Assembly: GCA_963740395.1 (NCBI GenBank)
Contig: CAVUEP010000015.1
Coordinates: forward strand, 1-64,000
Direction of reading: 5' to 3'
Length of the DNA stretch: 64,000 nt
Source of the DNA: CADEEN01 sp963740395
GTDB taxonomy: Bacteria; Pseudomonadota; Gammaproteobacteria; Burkholderiales; Burkholderiaceae_C
In this document: positions 1 to 9,115 of the stretch, one piece after another
How positions within the stretch are numbered: position 1 is the first letter of the stretch
Layout: the number at the start of each line of letters is the position of its first letter
Position numbers and translations under genes: made by a program
The notes under the pieces: model-generated
What the model was told of the DNA's origin: nothing
Databases searched by the model: none
The model's input: the letters and a program-made list of their open reading frames with translations, nothing else

Positions 1-1
1 C

Positions 2-3000
2 CTGGGCGGCTACCAACATGTCAGCCAGGTGGTGTCGCCCGGCGAGTACGCGGTGCGCGGCGGGCTGATCGACCTCTTTCCGATGGGCTCGACGGTGCCC
101 TACCGCATCGACCTGTTCGACAACGAGATCGACTCGATCCGCACCTTCGACCCCGATTCGCAGCGCAGCCTGTACCCGGTGCCCGACATCCGGCTGCTGC
201 CCGGGCGCGAGTTCCCGATGGACGACGCGGCGCGCGCGACGTTTCGCGCCCGCTGGCGCGAGAAGCTCGAAGGCGACCCGACCAAGAGCCGCATCTACAA
301 GGACCTGGGTGCAGGCATCGCCACTGCCGGCATCGAGTACTACCTGCCGCTGTTCTTCGAGCACACCGCAACCCTGTTCGACTATCTCGGCGCCCGGGCC
401 GCGCTGGTGTTGCACGGCGACATCGACGAAACGCTGGGCCGGTTCTGGACCGACACGCGCGAGCGCCATCGATTCCTGCAGCATGACCCGGAGCGGCCGA
501 TCCTGGCGCCCGAAGAGATCTTCCTCAAGACCGAGGAGTTCTTCGCCCTGACCCAGCCGCTGGCCACGCTGGCGCTGCGCGGCCCCCCCGGACAGGGCGC
601 GCCAGAGCCCGCTCCTGCCTCGGTCAGTTGGGCGCGCCCACTGCCCGACGTGGCCGTCGACCGCGGCGCCACCGAGCCGCTGGCCTCGCTCGAACGGCAC
701 CTCGACGGTACCGTCGCGCGCGTGCTGCTGGTGGCCGAGAGCGAGGGCCGACGCGAAAGCCTGCTCGAGCTGCTGCGCGATCATCGCATCGAGGTGCCCA
801 GCGTCGATACGCTGGCCGAGTTCGAAGGCGGCGACGAGAAGGTGGCGATTGCCGCGGCGCCGCTGGCGGCAGGATTCCACTGGCAGCGCGAAGGCGCAGC
901 CGCGATCCAGTTCATCACCGAGACTGAGCTCTTCTCGACCGCGCCGACCTCGCGCCGGCGTCGCAAGCAGGAGCAGGTCAGCAATGTCGATGCGCTGATC
1001 AAGGACCTCTCGGAGCTCAAGGTCGGCGACCCGGTGGTGCACATCAACCACGGCATCGGACGCTATGTCGGCCTGATCCACATCGACCTCGGCGACGGCT
1101 CGTCTGAGTTTTTGCACCTCGAGTACGCCGAGAAGGCCACGCTGTATGTGCCGGTGGCGCAATTGCACCTGATCGGCCGCTACACCGGCGTCTCCGCCGA
1201 CGAGGCGCCCTTGCATCGCCTGGGTTCCGGGCAGTGGGAGAAGGCCAGGCGCAAGGCCGCCGAGCAGGTGCGCGACACCGCCGCCGAATTGCTGAACCTG
1301 TATGCCCGGCGCGCCGCGCGCGAGGGCTATGCGCACCGTTACTCGGGCCATGACTACGAGGCCTTTGCCGCCAGCTTCGCCTTCGAGGAGACACCCGACC
1401 AACGCGCCGCCATCCATGCCGTGATCCAGGACCTGGTGTCGCCCAAACCGATGGACCGGCTCGTCTGCGGCGACGTCGGCTTCGGCAAGACCGAGGTCGC
1501 CCTGCGCGCGGCCTTCGTCAGCGTGATCGGCGGCAAGCAGGTCGCGCTGCTGGCACCCACGACGTTGCTGACCGAGCAGCATTACCAGAACATCGTCGAC
1601 CGCTTCGGCAAGTGGCCCGTCAAGGTCGCCGAGTTGTCGCGCTTTCGCTCGACCAAGGAGATCAACGCCGCGCTCGAGGGCATCGAGGCCGGCACGATCG
1701 ACATCGTCGTCGGTACCCACAAGCTGCTGTCCAAGGACGTGCGCTTCAAGCGCCTGGGCCTCTTGATCATCGACGAGGAGCACCGCTTCGGCGTGCGCCA
1801 CAAGGAAGCGATCAAGGCCTTGCGCGCCGATGTCGACGTGCTGACGTTGACGGCCACGCCGATCCCGCGCACGCTGGGCATGGCGCTGGAGGGGCTGCGC
1901 GACCTGAGCGTGATCGCCACCGCGCCGCAGCGCCGGCTGTCGATCAAGACCTTCGTGCGCAGCGAGTCCAGTGGCACGATCCGCGAAGCCGTGCTGCGCG
2001 AGCTCAAGCGCGGCGGCCAGGTGTACTTCCTGCACAACGAGGTCGAGACGATCGCGCACCGGCGCGACAAGCTGGCCGAGCTGCTGCCCGAAGCCCGCAT
2101 CGCCATTGCCCATGGCCAGATGCCCGAGCGCGAACTCGAGCGCGTGATGCGCGACTTCGTGGCCCAGCGCCACAACGTGCTGCTGTGCTCGACCATCATC
2201 GAGACCGGTATCGACGTGCCCACGGCCAACACCATCGTCATCAGCCGCGCCGACAAGTTCGGCCTGGCGCAGTTGCACCAGCTGCGCGGCCGCGTCGGCC
2301 GCAGCCACCACCAAGCCTACGCCTACCTGATGGTGCCCGACGTCGAGGGGCTGACCAAGCAGGCCGCGATGCGCCTGGAGGCGATCCAGCAGATGGAGGA
2401 CCTGGGCAGCGGCTTCTACCTGGCCATGCACGACCTCGAGATCCGCGGCGCCGGCGAGGTGCTGGGTGAGAACCAGAGCGGCAACATGATGGAAGTCGGC
2501 TTCCAGCTCTACAACGACATGCTGGCCGAAGCGGTGCGCTCGCTCAAGGCCGGGCGCGAACCCGATCTGCTGTCACCGCTGTCCGCGACGACCGAGATCA
2601 ACCTGCACGCCCCGGCGCTGCTGCCCGACGCCTATTGCGGCGACGTGCACACGCGGCTGAACCTGTACAAGCGCCTGGCGACGGCGCAGAAACCCGAGCA
2701 GATCGACGCCCTGCTCGAGGAGATCACCGACCGCTTCGGCAAGCTCCCCGTGCAAGGCCAGACCCTGTTCGATACGCATCGCCTGCGCGTGCTGGCCAAG
2801 CCCTATGGCGTGCTGAAGATCGACGCCGCGCCGCGTCTGGCCGTGATCGCCTTCCGCCCGAATCCACCCATCGATGCGTTGCGCATCATCGAGCTGGTGC
2901 AGAAGAACCGCCACATCAAGCTGGCCGGCAATGACAAGCTGCGCATCGAGCGCGAGACCCCCAGCGCGCAGGAGCGGGCGCAACTGATCCGCGATGTGCT

Positions 3001-3040
3001 GCGCTCGCTGGGCACGCCCAAATTGGTCGAGACCCCATGA
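2..3040 (+). CDS. mfd: Transcription-repair coupling factor Mfd (5' end outside window)
   Basis: Mfd is an ATP-driven DNA translocase that removes RNA polymerase stalled at lesions and recruits UvrA. The open frame runs in from the left edge, and 1012 residues are visible against about 1150 for the family, so roughly 140 N-terminal residues are missing. Visible parts, in order: the UvrB-like module (GEYAVRGGLIDLFP), the RNA-polymerase-interacting CarD-like domain (VGDPVVHINHGIGRYVGL, near nt 1024), Walker A (GDVGFGKTE, near nt 1470), the DEEH box (IIDEEHRFG, near nt 1765), helicase motifs with the GRVGR motif, and the C-terminal TRCF domain. The stop codon overlaps the serB start as ATGA, which suggests translational coupling. 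Confidence 0.97.
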   Translation: MGGYQHVSQVVSPGEYAVRGGLIDLFPMGSTVPYRIDLFDNEIDSIRTFDPDSQRSLYPVPDIRLLPGREFPMDDAARATFRARWREKLEGDPTKSRIYKDLGAGIATAGIEYYLPLFFEHTATLFDYLGARAALVLHGDIDETLGRFWTDTRERHRFLQHDPERPILAPEEIFLKTEEFFALTQPLATLALRGPPGQGAPEPAPASVSWARPLPDVAVDRGATEPLASLERHLDGTVARVLLVAESEGRRESLLELLRDHRIEVPSVDTLAEFEGGDEKVAIAAAPLAAGFHWQREGAAAIQFITETELFSTAPTSRRRRKQEQVSNVDALIKDLSELKVGDPVVHINHGIGRYVGLIHIDLGDGSSEFLHLEYAEKATLYVPVAQLHLIGRYTGVSADEAPLHRLGSGQWEKARRKAAEQVRDTAAELLNLYARRAAREGYAHRYSGHDYEAFAASFAFEETPDQRAAIHAVIQDLVSPKPMDRLVCGDVGFGKTEVALRAAFVSVIGGKQVALLAPTTLLTEQHYQNIVDRFGKWPVKVAELSRFRSTKEINAALEGIEAGTIDIVVGTHKLLSKDVRFKRLGLLIIDEEHRFGVRHKEAIKALRADVDVLTLTATPIPRTLGMALEGLRDLSVIATAPQRRLSIKTFVRSESSGTIREAVLRELKRGGQVYFLHNEVETIAHRRDKLAELLPEARIAIAHGQMPERELERVMRDFVAQRHNVLLCSTIIETGIDVPTANTIVISRADKFGLAQLHQLRGRVGRSHHQAYAYLMVPDVEGLTKQAAMRLEAIQQMEDLGSGFYLAMHDLEIRGAGEVLGENQSGNMMEVGFQLYNDMLAEAVRSLKAGREPDLLSPLSATTEINLHAPALLPDAYCGDVHTRLNLYKRLATAQKPEQIDALLEEITDRFGKLPVQGQTLFDTHRLRVLAKPYGVLKIDAAPRLAVIAFRPNPPIDALRIIELVQKNRHIKLAGNDKLRIERETPSAQERAQLIRDVLRSLGTPKLVETP

Positions 3041-3753
3041 AACCCGTCGAGATCGCGCCCGGCCTGGTGCTGCGCAACGTCGCACCGCCCTTGCGCCTGG
3101 TCGACTTCCGCCTGATCGCCTTCGACATGGACTCGACGCTGATCAACATCGAATGCGTTGACGAGATCGCCGCCATGGCCGGCCGCAAGGCCGAAGTCGC
3201 CGCCATCACCGAGGCGGCGATGCGCGGCGAGATCAGCGATTACAAGGCCAGCCTGCGCCAGCGCGTGGCGCTGCTGCGCGGCGTGCGCGTCGAGGCGCTG
3301 GAGCAGGTCTATAGCCAGCGCCTGCAGCTCAACCCGGGGGCGGAGACGCTGGTGCGTGCCTGCCAGGCGGCGGGGCTGAAGACCTTGCTGGTCTCGGGCG
3401 GTTTCACGTTCTTCACCGACCGCGTACGCGACCGGCTGGGGCTGGACTACACGCGCAGCAATGTGCTCGAAGTGGCCGACGGTGCTCTGACCGGCCGCAT
3501 GGTCGACCAGCCCTGGGGCGACATCTGCGACGGTGCCGAGAAACAACGCACGCTGTTGCAGACCTGCGCGCGACTGAGCATCACGCCGCAACAGGCCATC
3601 GCCGTGGGCGATGGCGCCAACGACCTGCCGATGATGGCGCTGGCCGGCCTCTCGGTGGCGTACCACGCCAAGCCGCGCGTGCGTGAGCAGGCGATGGTCG
3701 CCATCGACCACGGTGGGCTCGACCGCCTGCTGGAAGTCGTCATTGCGACGTAA
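3037..3753 (+). CDS. serB: Phosphoserine phosphatase SerB
   Basis: SerB is a HAD-superfamily hydrolase that converts O-phosphoserine to L-serine, the last step of serine biosynthesis, in the cytoplasm. The 238-residue protein has the nucleophile motif FDMDSTLIN, the motif II region LLVSGGFTFF and the motif III/IV segment VGDGANDLPM. It lacks the N-terminal ACT-like extension of the longer enterobacterial form (about 320 aa). It overlaps the mfd stop by 4 bp. The assignment to SerB rather than another HAD phosphatase rests on the SerB-specific string ECVDEIA after the nucleophile motif. Confidence 0.95.
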   Translation: MKPVEIAPGLVLRNVAPPLRLVDFRLIAFDMDSTLINIECVDEIAAMAGRKAEVAAITEAAMRGEISDYKASLRQRVALLRGVRVEALEQVYSQRLQLNPGAETLVRACQAAGLKTLLVSGGFTFFTDRVRDRLGLDYTRSNVLEVADGALTGRMVDQPWGDICDGAEKQRTLLQTCARLSITPQQAIAVGDGANDLPMMALAGLSVAYHAKPRVREQAMVAIDHGGLDRLLEVVIAT

Positions 3754-3800
3754 CGACCGCCACGGCCGGCCTGGTCTGTGCGGCGCGGAGTGACTAGACT

Positions 3801-4650
3801 GTGGCCGTGTCCCGGATGACTTCCCATGCCCTGCGAGTGGCCACGTTGGCCCTCGCCATCGCCGCACCCGTCGCAGAGGGAACGGAAGTGCAGGCTGATA
3901 CAGCAACGGCCCGCAACAGCCCGCAGGCCGTCGCAGACCTGTGCCGCTTGGCGCGCCGCGGCGATGCCGAGTCGCAGTACCAGTTGGCGTGGCTGTTCGC
4001 GCACGGCCGCGGGACGGATCGTCGCGACGACTGGGCCTCCTACCTGTTCTTCGCCGCCTCGACGCAGGGCCACGGTGACGCCAGGCGCATGCTGCAGTCG
4101 GTGACGTGGCCGGCCGCCGAGGTGCCCGAGTGTTTCTCGCGTGCGCTCGCCGCCTTGCCGGCGCCCATGCCGGCAACGCAGGCCGTGAACGCGCCGCCGC
4201 ATATCGAGAGGCTCGTCCATCGCCTGGCGCCGCATTTCAAGATCAAGCCACAGTTCGTGCTGGCCATCATTGCCGTGGAGTCCAACTTCGACGTGGCCGC
4301 CCTGTCGGCACAAGAATGCCCAGGGACTGATGCAACTGATTCCGCAAACCGCCAAGCGCTTTGGCGTGCGCAATCCCTTCGACGCCCATCAGAACATTCG
4401 CGGCGGCATGGCCTACCTGCGCTGGCTGTCGGCCTACTTCGAAGGCGACACCGCCCTGGTGGCTGCCGCCTACAACGCCGGCGAGGGCGCCGTCGACCGC
4501 CACCGCGGCGTGCCGCCATTCGACGAAACACGTGAATATGTGCGCCGCGTGCTGGCCCGCGTCGGGAATGCGCCGCAACCCTTTGACGCCCGCGTCACGT
4601 CGCCCTCGCCCAAGCTGGCAGACATGCGCAGCCCCGGCAAACCTGGCTGA
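3801..4650 (+). pseudogene. Lytic transglycosylase (SLT domain) with Sel1-like repeat, frameshifted
   Basis: Secreted peptidoglycan lytic transglycosylase-like protein split over two frames. The first part (GTG at 3801, or ATG at 3816 giving a clean signal peptide) has a Sel1-like repeat region (ESQYQLAWLFAHGRGT) and the start of the SLT domain with the catalytic Glu region (FVLAIIAVESNFD). The second part continues it (NAQGLMQLIPQTAKRFGV, then AAAYNAGEGAVDRH). Removing the A at 4310 joins them as LSAKNAQGLMQL, a standard SLT sequence, so there is one extra base. Either the gene is broken, losing most of the catalytic domain, or the base is a sequencing error. It follows serB by 47 bp on the same strand. 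Confidence 0.85.
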
Positions 4651-4659
4651 GCCTGCGAC

Positions 4660-7600
4660 TCAGCCCTCGAGTTGCGCCCAGGACTTCTCGAGCCGCTTGA
4701 CGCTGACTGGCTGCGGCGTGCGCAACTCCTGCGCAAACAGGCTGACGCGCAACTCCTCGAGCAGCCAGCCGAACTCGTCGAGGCGCGCGTCGGGCGCGCC
4801 GCGGCGCTCCGCGATCCGGCGCAGCCAGCGCTGCTCGAGCGGGCGCAGTTCGCCCATGCGCTGCGCATCGCGCGACGGATCGGCGCGCAGCTTGTCCAGC
4901 CGCATCACGACCGCACGCAGGTAGCGCGGCAGATGCGCCAGCGCCGGCCAGGGCGTGGCGATCAGGAATCGCTTGCCGACCAGGCGCTGCAGTTGCGCCG
5001 CCACATCGTCTGCGACGTCCTTGGGGGCCTTGCTGTCCTTGAGCTTTCGCACCGCCGCAGCATGCTCCTGCAGCACGGCGGCCGCCGCCCGCGCCACCTC
5101 CTGCGCAATCAGTGACAGGCGGCCGCGTCCGGCCGCGACGCAGGCCTTGAAACTCGCCGCATCGCTGGGCATCGCGTCGGCGAGAAAGGCACGGTCGAGC
5201 GCGATCGCGACGATCTGCTGGCGCAATTCGTCGGCGCTGCCGATGGCCATGAACTGGGCGGCCAGTCGCGGCATGTCGGGGATGTTCTTCTCCAGGAACT
5301 TCAGAGGCTCCTTGAGTTGCAGCGCGATCAGTCGCCGCATGCCCTCGCGATGCCTGGCAGCCGCGACGTCGGGCTGATCGAAGACCTCGATCTCGACCCC
5401 CGTCGCCTTGTCGATCAGGGCCGGAAAACCAACCAGGGTCTGGCCGCCCTTGTGCAGCTCCATCAGCTCAGGCAGTTCACCGAATGTCCAATCGGTGAAC
5501 ATGGCGCTCGGCACGACCGGCGCGGCCTTGTCGGTTGCCGAAGCGACCGATTGCGCCGGCTTTGCCGGCTCGCTCCTGGGCGCCACGGCCTGCGCCAACT
5601 TCAGCCCGGCCAGGGCCTGGAACGCCGAGCGCGCCTGCACGCCCAGCTCCGACTTCAAGGCCGCCAGATTGCGCCCGGTGCCGAGCAGGCGTCCATGCTC
5701 GTCGACGACGCGGAAGTTCATCCACAAGTGCGCCGGGACGGTTTCGAGCTTGAAGTCGTTGCGCTGCACCGCGATCTGGGCGCGCTCGCGCACCGCCTTG
5801 AGGAGCGCGTCAATGAGACTGCCTTGTGCAAACGCCGTGCTGGCGCAGAACTCCTCGGCGAAGTCGGGCAGCGGCACCAGGCGCGACCGCGGGCGCTGGT
5901 GCAGGCTCTTCACCAAGGCCAGCACCTTGGCCGCCAGCATGCCTGGCACCAGCCAATCGCAGCGCTCGTCGTTGACCTGGTTCAAGGCATAGATCGGCAC
6001 GGTCACGGTCAGACCGTCCTTGGCGTCGCCGGGCTGGTGCAGGTAGCTGGCGGCACAGTCGATGCCGCCCAGGCGAATCACCTTCGGAAAGGCCTCTGTC
6101 GTGATGCCCGCAGCCTCGTGACGCATCAGTTCGTCACGGGTGAGCCTGAGCAATTCGGGCTGGCGTTTGACTGCGGCGCGGTACCAGCGTTCGAAGCTCG
6201 TGCCACTGGCCACGTCGGCGGGGAGCTGCTGCTCGTAGAAGGCGAAGATCAGGTCGTCATCGATGAGCACGTCCTGGCGCCTGGCCTTGTGCTCGAGCTC
6301 CTGCACCTGATGGATCAGTTTCTGGTTATGGGCCAGGAACGCGAGCTGGGTCTCCCACTCGCCGTGCACCAAGGCCTCGCGGATGAAGATCTCGCGCGCG
6401 GCGGGCAAGTCGACACGGGCGAAGTCGACCTTACGGTTGTTGTAGACCACGAGGCCGTAGAGCGTCGCCCGCTCGAGCGCCACCACCTGCGCGGCCTTCT
6501 TCTCCCAGTGCGGCTCGAGCAGCTGCTTCTTCAGCAGGTGGCCACCGATGCGCTCGATCCAGGTCGGCTCGATGCCCGCCAGACCGCGGCCAAAGAGGCG
6601 CGTGGTCTCGACCAGCTCGCCCGCCATCAGCCAGCGGCCCGGCTTTTTGGACAGGTTGGCGCCGGGGTGGCGCCAGAACTTGATGCCGCGCGCGCCGAGG
6701 TACCAGTCGTCGTCGTCGGCCTTGCAGCCGATATTGCCCAGCAGTCCCGCCAGCAGCGCCAGGTGGATCTGCTCGTAGTTGGCCGGCGCGGGGTTGAGTT
6801 TCCAGCCATGCTCTGCCACCACGGTCAGCAGCTGTGAGTGGATGTCGCGCCACTCGCGCACCCGGCGCGGCGAGATGAAGTGGTCGCGCAGGCGCTGCTC
6901 CTGCTGCCGGTTCGACAGCTTGTGCTCCTTGTGATCCACACCATGCCCGCGGCCGGCTTCCAGCCAGCGCCACAGCTTCAAGGTACCGCTGTATTCGCTG
7001 CGTTCGTCGTCGAAGGGCTTGTGCTTCTCGTCGGCAGCCTGCGCCCGCTCCTGCGGCCGGTCACGCACGTCCTGGCCCGACAGCGCGGCGGCGATGATCA
7101 ACACTTCGGTCAGCGACTGGCGTTCGCGCGCCTCGACGATCATGCGGCCGATGCGCGGATCGAGCGGCAGGCGCGCAAGCTCACGGCCGGTAGCCGTGAG
7201 CTCGTTGATCTCGTCGACGGCGCCCAACTCGCCCAGCAGCGCGTAGCCATCGGCGATGGCCTTCTTCGGCGGCGGCTCGAGGAAGGGAAAGTCCTCGACC
7301 AGGCCCAGGCCGAGCGACTTCATGCGCAGGATCACGCCGGCCAGCGAGCTGCGCAGGATCTCCGGGTCGGTGAAGCGCGGCCGGGCCGCGAAGTCGGCCT
7401 CGTCGTAGAGCCGGATGCAGGTGCCGCCGGCGACGCGGCCGCAGCGGCCGGCGCGCTGGTTGGCCGCCGCCTGACTGATCGCCTCGACCTGGAGTTGCTC
7501 GACCTTGTTGCGGTAGCTGTAGCGCTTGACGCGCGCCTGGCCGCTGTCGATCACGTAGCGGATGCCTGGCACGGTCAGCGAGGTTTCGGCCACATTCGTC

Positions 7601-8598
7601 GCCAACACGATACGCGGCGCCCCCCCCGTCTCGAACACGCGGTCCTGCTCGGCCTGTGAAAGGCGCGCAAACAGCGGCAGAATCTGGCGGTCGCGCCGCC
7701 GCGGGTCATGGGCCAGGTGCTTGCGCAGGTGGTCGGCCGTCTCGCGGATCTCGCGTTCACCCGGCAGGAAGACCAGGATGTCGCCCCCGGCGGCGCCCTG
7801 CCAGAGTTCGTCGACCGCATCGGCGATCGCCACGCCGAGATCGCGGTCCTGCCGGCCGCCGGGCCGCCCCAAGGACGGCGCGCCCCCTTGGGGGGCAGAC
7901 GACGCAGTCGTCTTGGGGGCATCGTTCCATTCGAACGGCCGCCAGCGCTGTTCGACGGGAAACAGGCGGCCCGAGACCTGGATCACGGGCGCCGGCCCGT
8001 CGGCACTGGCGAAATGCTGAGCGAAGCGCTCGGCGTCGATCGTCGCCGAGGTCACGATCACCTTGAGGTCGGGCCGCCGCGGCAGGATCTGCTTGAGGTG
8101 ACCGATCAGGAAGTCGATGTTGAGCGAGCGCTCGTGCGCCTCGTCGATGATCAGCGTGTCGTAGGCCCGCAGCAGCGGGTCGCCCTGCGTCTCGGCGAGC
8201 AGGATGCCGTCGGTCATGAGCTTGACCGACGCGCCGGGCTGGAGGCGGTCCTGAAATCGGACCTTGAAGCCGACCACCGCACCCAGCGGCGTCTTCAGTT
8301 CCTCGGCGATGCGCTTGGCCACGCTCGACGCTGCGATGCGGCGCGGCTGCGTATGGCCGATCAGCTTGCCGGTGTGTGCGCGCCCCCGCCCCAGCGTGAG
8401 GGCGATCTTGGGCAACTGGGTCGTCTTGCCTGACCCGGTCTCGCCACAGACGATGACGACCTGGTGTGCCTCGATGGCGCGCGCGATCTCGTCGCGCCGC
8501 GCCGATACCGGCAGCGCCTCTGGGAAGGTGATTTGCGGCAGCGGGGTGGCGGTGATGTCAGCAGGCACGGGGCGCGAATTATCCGCGCCCTGTCTCAA
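4660..8598 (-). CDS. hrpA: ATP-dependent RNA helicase HrpA
   Basis: DEAH-box RNA helicase of 1312 residues, matching the long HrpA form (about 1300 in E. coli). The N-terminal RecA-like core has Walker A (GETGSGKTTQLPKI), the DEAH box (IIDEAHERSLN), the SAT motif (VTSATID) and motif VI (QRAGRCGR). These are followed by HA2, OB-fold and the long HrpA C-terminal region (DUF3418). HrpA acts on mRNA and on stalled or collided ribosomes in E. coli. Odd feature: residues about 227-251 (nt 7846-7920) are an Ala/Pro/Gly-rich insert encoded by a palindromic DNA element, in the variable linker before the second RecA domain. The reading frame stays open across it. The gene lies 38 bp downstream of a VOC-protein gene on the same strand. 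Confidence 0.96.
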   Translation of the reverse strand: MRQGADNSRPVPADITATPLPQITFPEALPVSARRDEIARAIEAHQVVIVCGETGSGKTTQLPKIALTLGRGRAHTGKLIGHTQPRRIAASSVAKRIAEELKTPLGAVVGFKVRFQDRLQPGASVKLMTDGILLAETQGDPLLRAYDTLIIDEAHERSLNIDFLIGHLKQILPRRPDLKVIVTSATIDAERFAQHFASADGPAPVIQVSGRLFPVEQRWRPFEWNDAPKTTASSAPQGGAPSLGRPGGRQDRDLGVAIADAVDELWQGAAGGDILVFLPGEREIRETADHLRKHLAHDPRRRDRQILPLFARLSQAEQDRVFETGGAPRIVLATNVAETSLTVPGIRYVIDSGQARVKRYSYRNKVEQLQVEAISQAAANQRAGRCGRVAGGTCIRLYDEADFAARPRFTDPEILRSSLAGVILRMKSLGLGLVEDFPFLEPPPKKAIADGYALLGELGAVDEINELTATGRELARLPLDPRIGRMIVEARERQSLTEVLIIAAALSGQDVRDRPQERAQAADEKHKPFDDERSEYSGTLKLWRWLEAGRGHGVDHKEHKLSNRQQEQRLRDHFISPRRVREWRDIHSQLLTVVAEHGWKLNPAPANYEQIHLALLAGLLGNIGCKADDDDWYLGARGIKFWRHPGANLSKKPGRWLMAGELVETTRLFGRGLAGIEPTWIERIGGHLLKKQLLEPHWEKKAAQVVALERATLYGLVVYNNRKVDFARVDLPAAREIFIREALVHGEWETQLAFLAHNQKLIHQVQELEHKARRQDVLIDDDLIFAFYEQQLPADVASGTSFERWYRAAVKRQPELLRLTRDELMRHEAAGITTEAFPKVIRLGGIDCAASYLHQPGDAKDGLTVTVPIYALNQVNDERCDWLVPGMLAAKVLALVKSLHQRPRSRLVPLPDFAEEFCASTAFAQGSLIDALLKAVRERAQIAVQRNDFKLETVPAHLWMNFRVVDEHGRLLGTGRNLAALKSELGVQARSAFQALAGLKLAQAVAPRSEPAKPAQSVASATDKAAPVVPSAMFTDWTFGELPELMELHKGGQTLVGFPALIDKATGVEIEVFDQPDVAAARHREGMRRLIALQLKEPLKFLEKNIPDMPRLAAQFMAIGSADELRQQIVAIALDRAFLADAMPSDAASFKACVAAGRGRLSLIAQEVARAAAAVLQEHAAAVRKLKDSKAPKDVADDVAAQLQRLVGKRFLIATPWPALAHLPRYLRAVVMRLDKLRADPSRDAQRMGELRPLEQRWLRRIAERRGAPDARLDEFGWLLEELRVSLFAQELRTPQPVSVKRLEKSWAQLEG
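7846..7920. repeat. Palindromic repeat-like element inserted in-frame in hrpA
   Basis: This GC-rich segment contains nested dyads: CCCCAAGG (7867-7874) pairs with CCTTGGGG (7886-7893); GCCCCC (7882-7887) pairs with GGGGGC (7891-7896); AGACGAC (7897-7903) pairs with GTCGTCT (7907-7913). It is a multiple of three long as judged by the intact HrpA frame, and it codes a low-complexity A/P/G/S peptide absent from the HrpA core pattern. It looks like a dispersed palindromic repeat of the kind scattered through Burkholderiales genomes (from memory). I found no second copy in this window. Confidence 0.6.
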
Positions 8599-8636
8599 GC
8601 CACGTTGACCGCCGTATTGGCCTGACGGCTCTCAGG

Positions 8637-9020
8637 TCACATGCTGTACGTGATGACGCTGATCGCGGCGCCCTGCGGATCCTGGATCACGGCCATGCGG
8701 CCGACGCCCTTGACCTCCATCGGCTCCATCAGCACGGTGCCGCCGAGCTTCTTCGTCTTGGCGCACGTCTTGTCGACGTCGTCCACCGTGACATAGCAGC
8801 CCCACATGGACGGCTTGCCGGCGGGCGCCCCAGGGGGCTTGCCCATGATGCCGCCAACCGACACGTCGCCGATCTTCAACACGTGGTACGGCCCCGTGCC
8901 CATGTCCATGTTCTCCGCCTTCCAGCCGAACAGCGTGCCGTAGAACTCGACCGCGGCTTTCGGGTTGCTCGTCGTCAGTTCCGACCAGCTGAAGGCACCC
9001 TGGGTCTTGTAGGCATCCAT
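8637..9020 (-). CDS. VOC-family (glyoxalase/bleomycin-resistance-like) protein
   Basis: A 127-residue single-domain vicinal-oxygen-chelate protein, probably a small cytoplasmic metal-dependent enzyme or binding protein. Substrate unknown. The N-terminus GAFSWSELTTSNPKAAVEFYGTLFGW and the C-terminus MAVIQDPQGAAISVI are typical of the 27-kDa-antigen/CFP30B-like VOC group. The start at 9020 is chosen because AAGGAG lies 6 bases upstream; an in-frame ATG at 9038 has no such site. The gene precedes hrpA on the same strand and starts divergently from argA. Nothing in the context fixes a substrate. Confidence 0.85.
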   Translation of the reverse strand: MDAYKTQGAFSWSELTTSNPKAAVEFYGTLFGWKAENMDMGTGPYHVLKIGDVSVGGIMGKPPGAPAGKPSMWGCYVTVDDVDKTCAKTKKLGGTVLMEPMEVKGVGRMAVIQDPQGAAISVITYSM

Positions 9021-9115
9021 CGCGGACTCCTTTTGCAAAGTGGGTCAACATGCTGCGCCTGGAGGCGCTGATGGTCAATGCCGCAGTGACGGCCTGCGGC
9101 ACAATCCGATCCGCC

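Noticed and set aside
3754..3800. Possible terminator after serB
   Set aside because: The gap has short GC dyads only, with no stem followed by a T-run.
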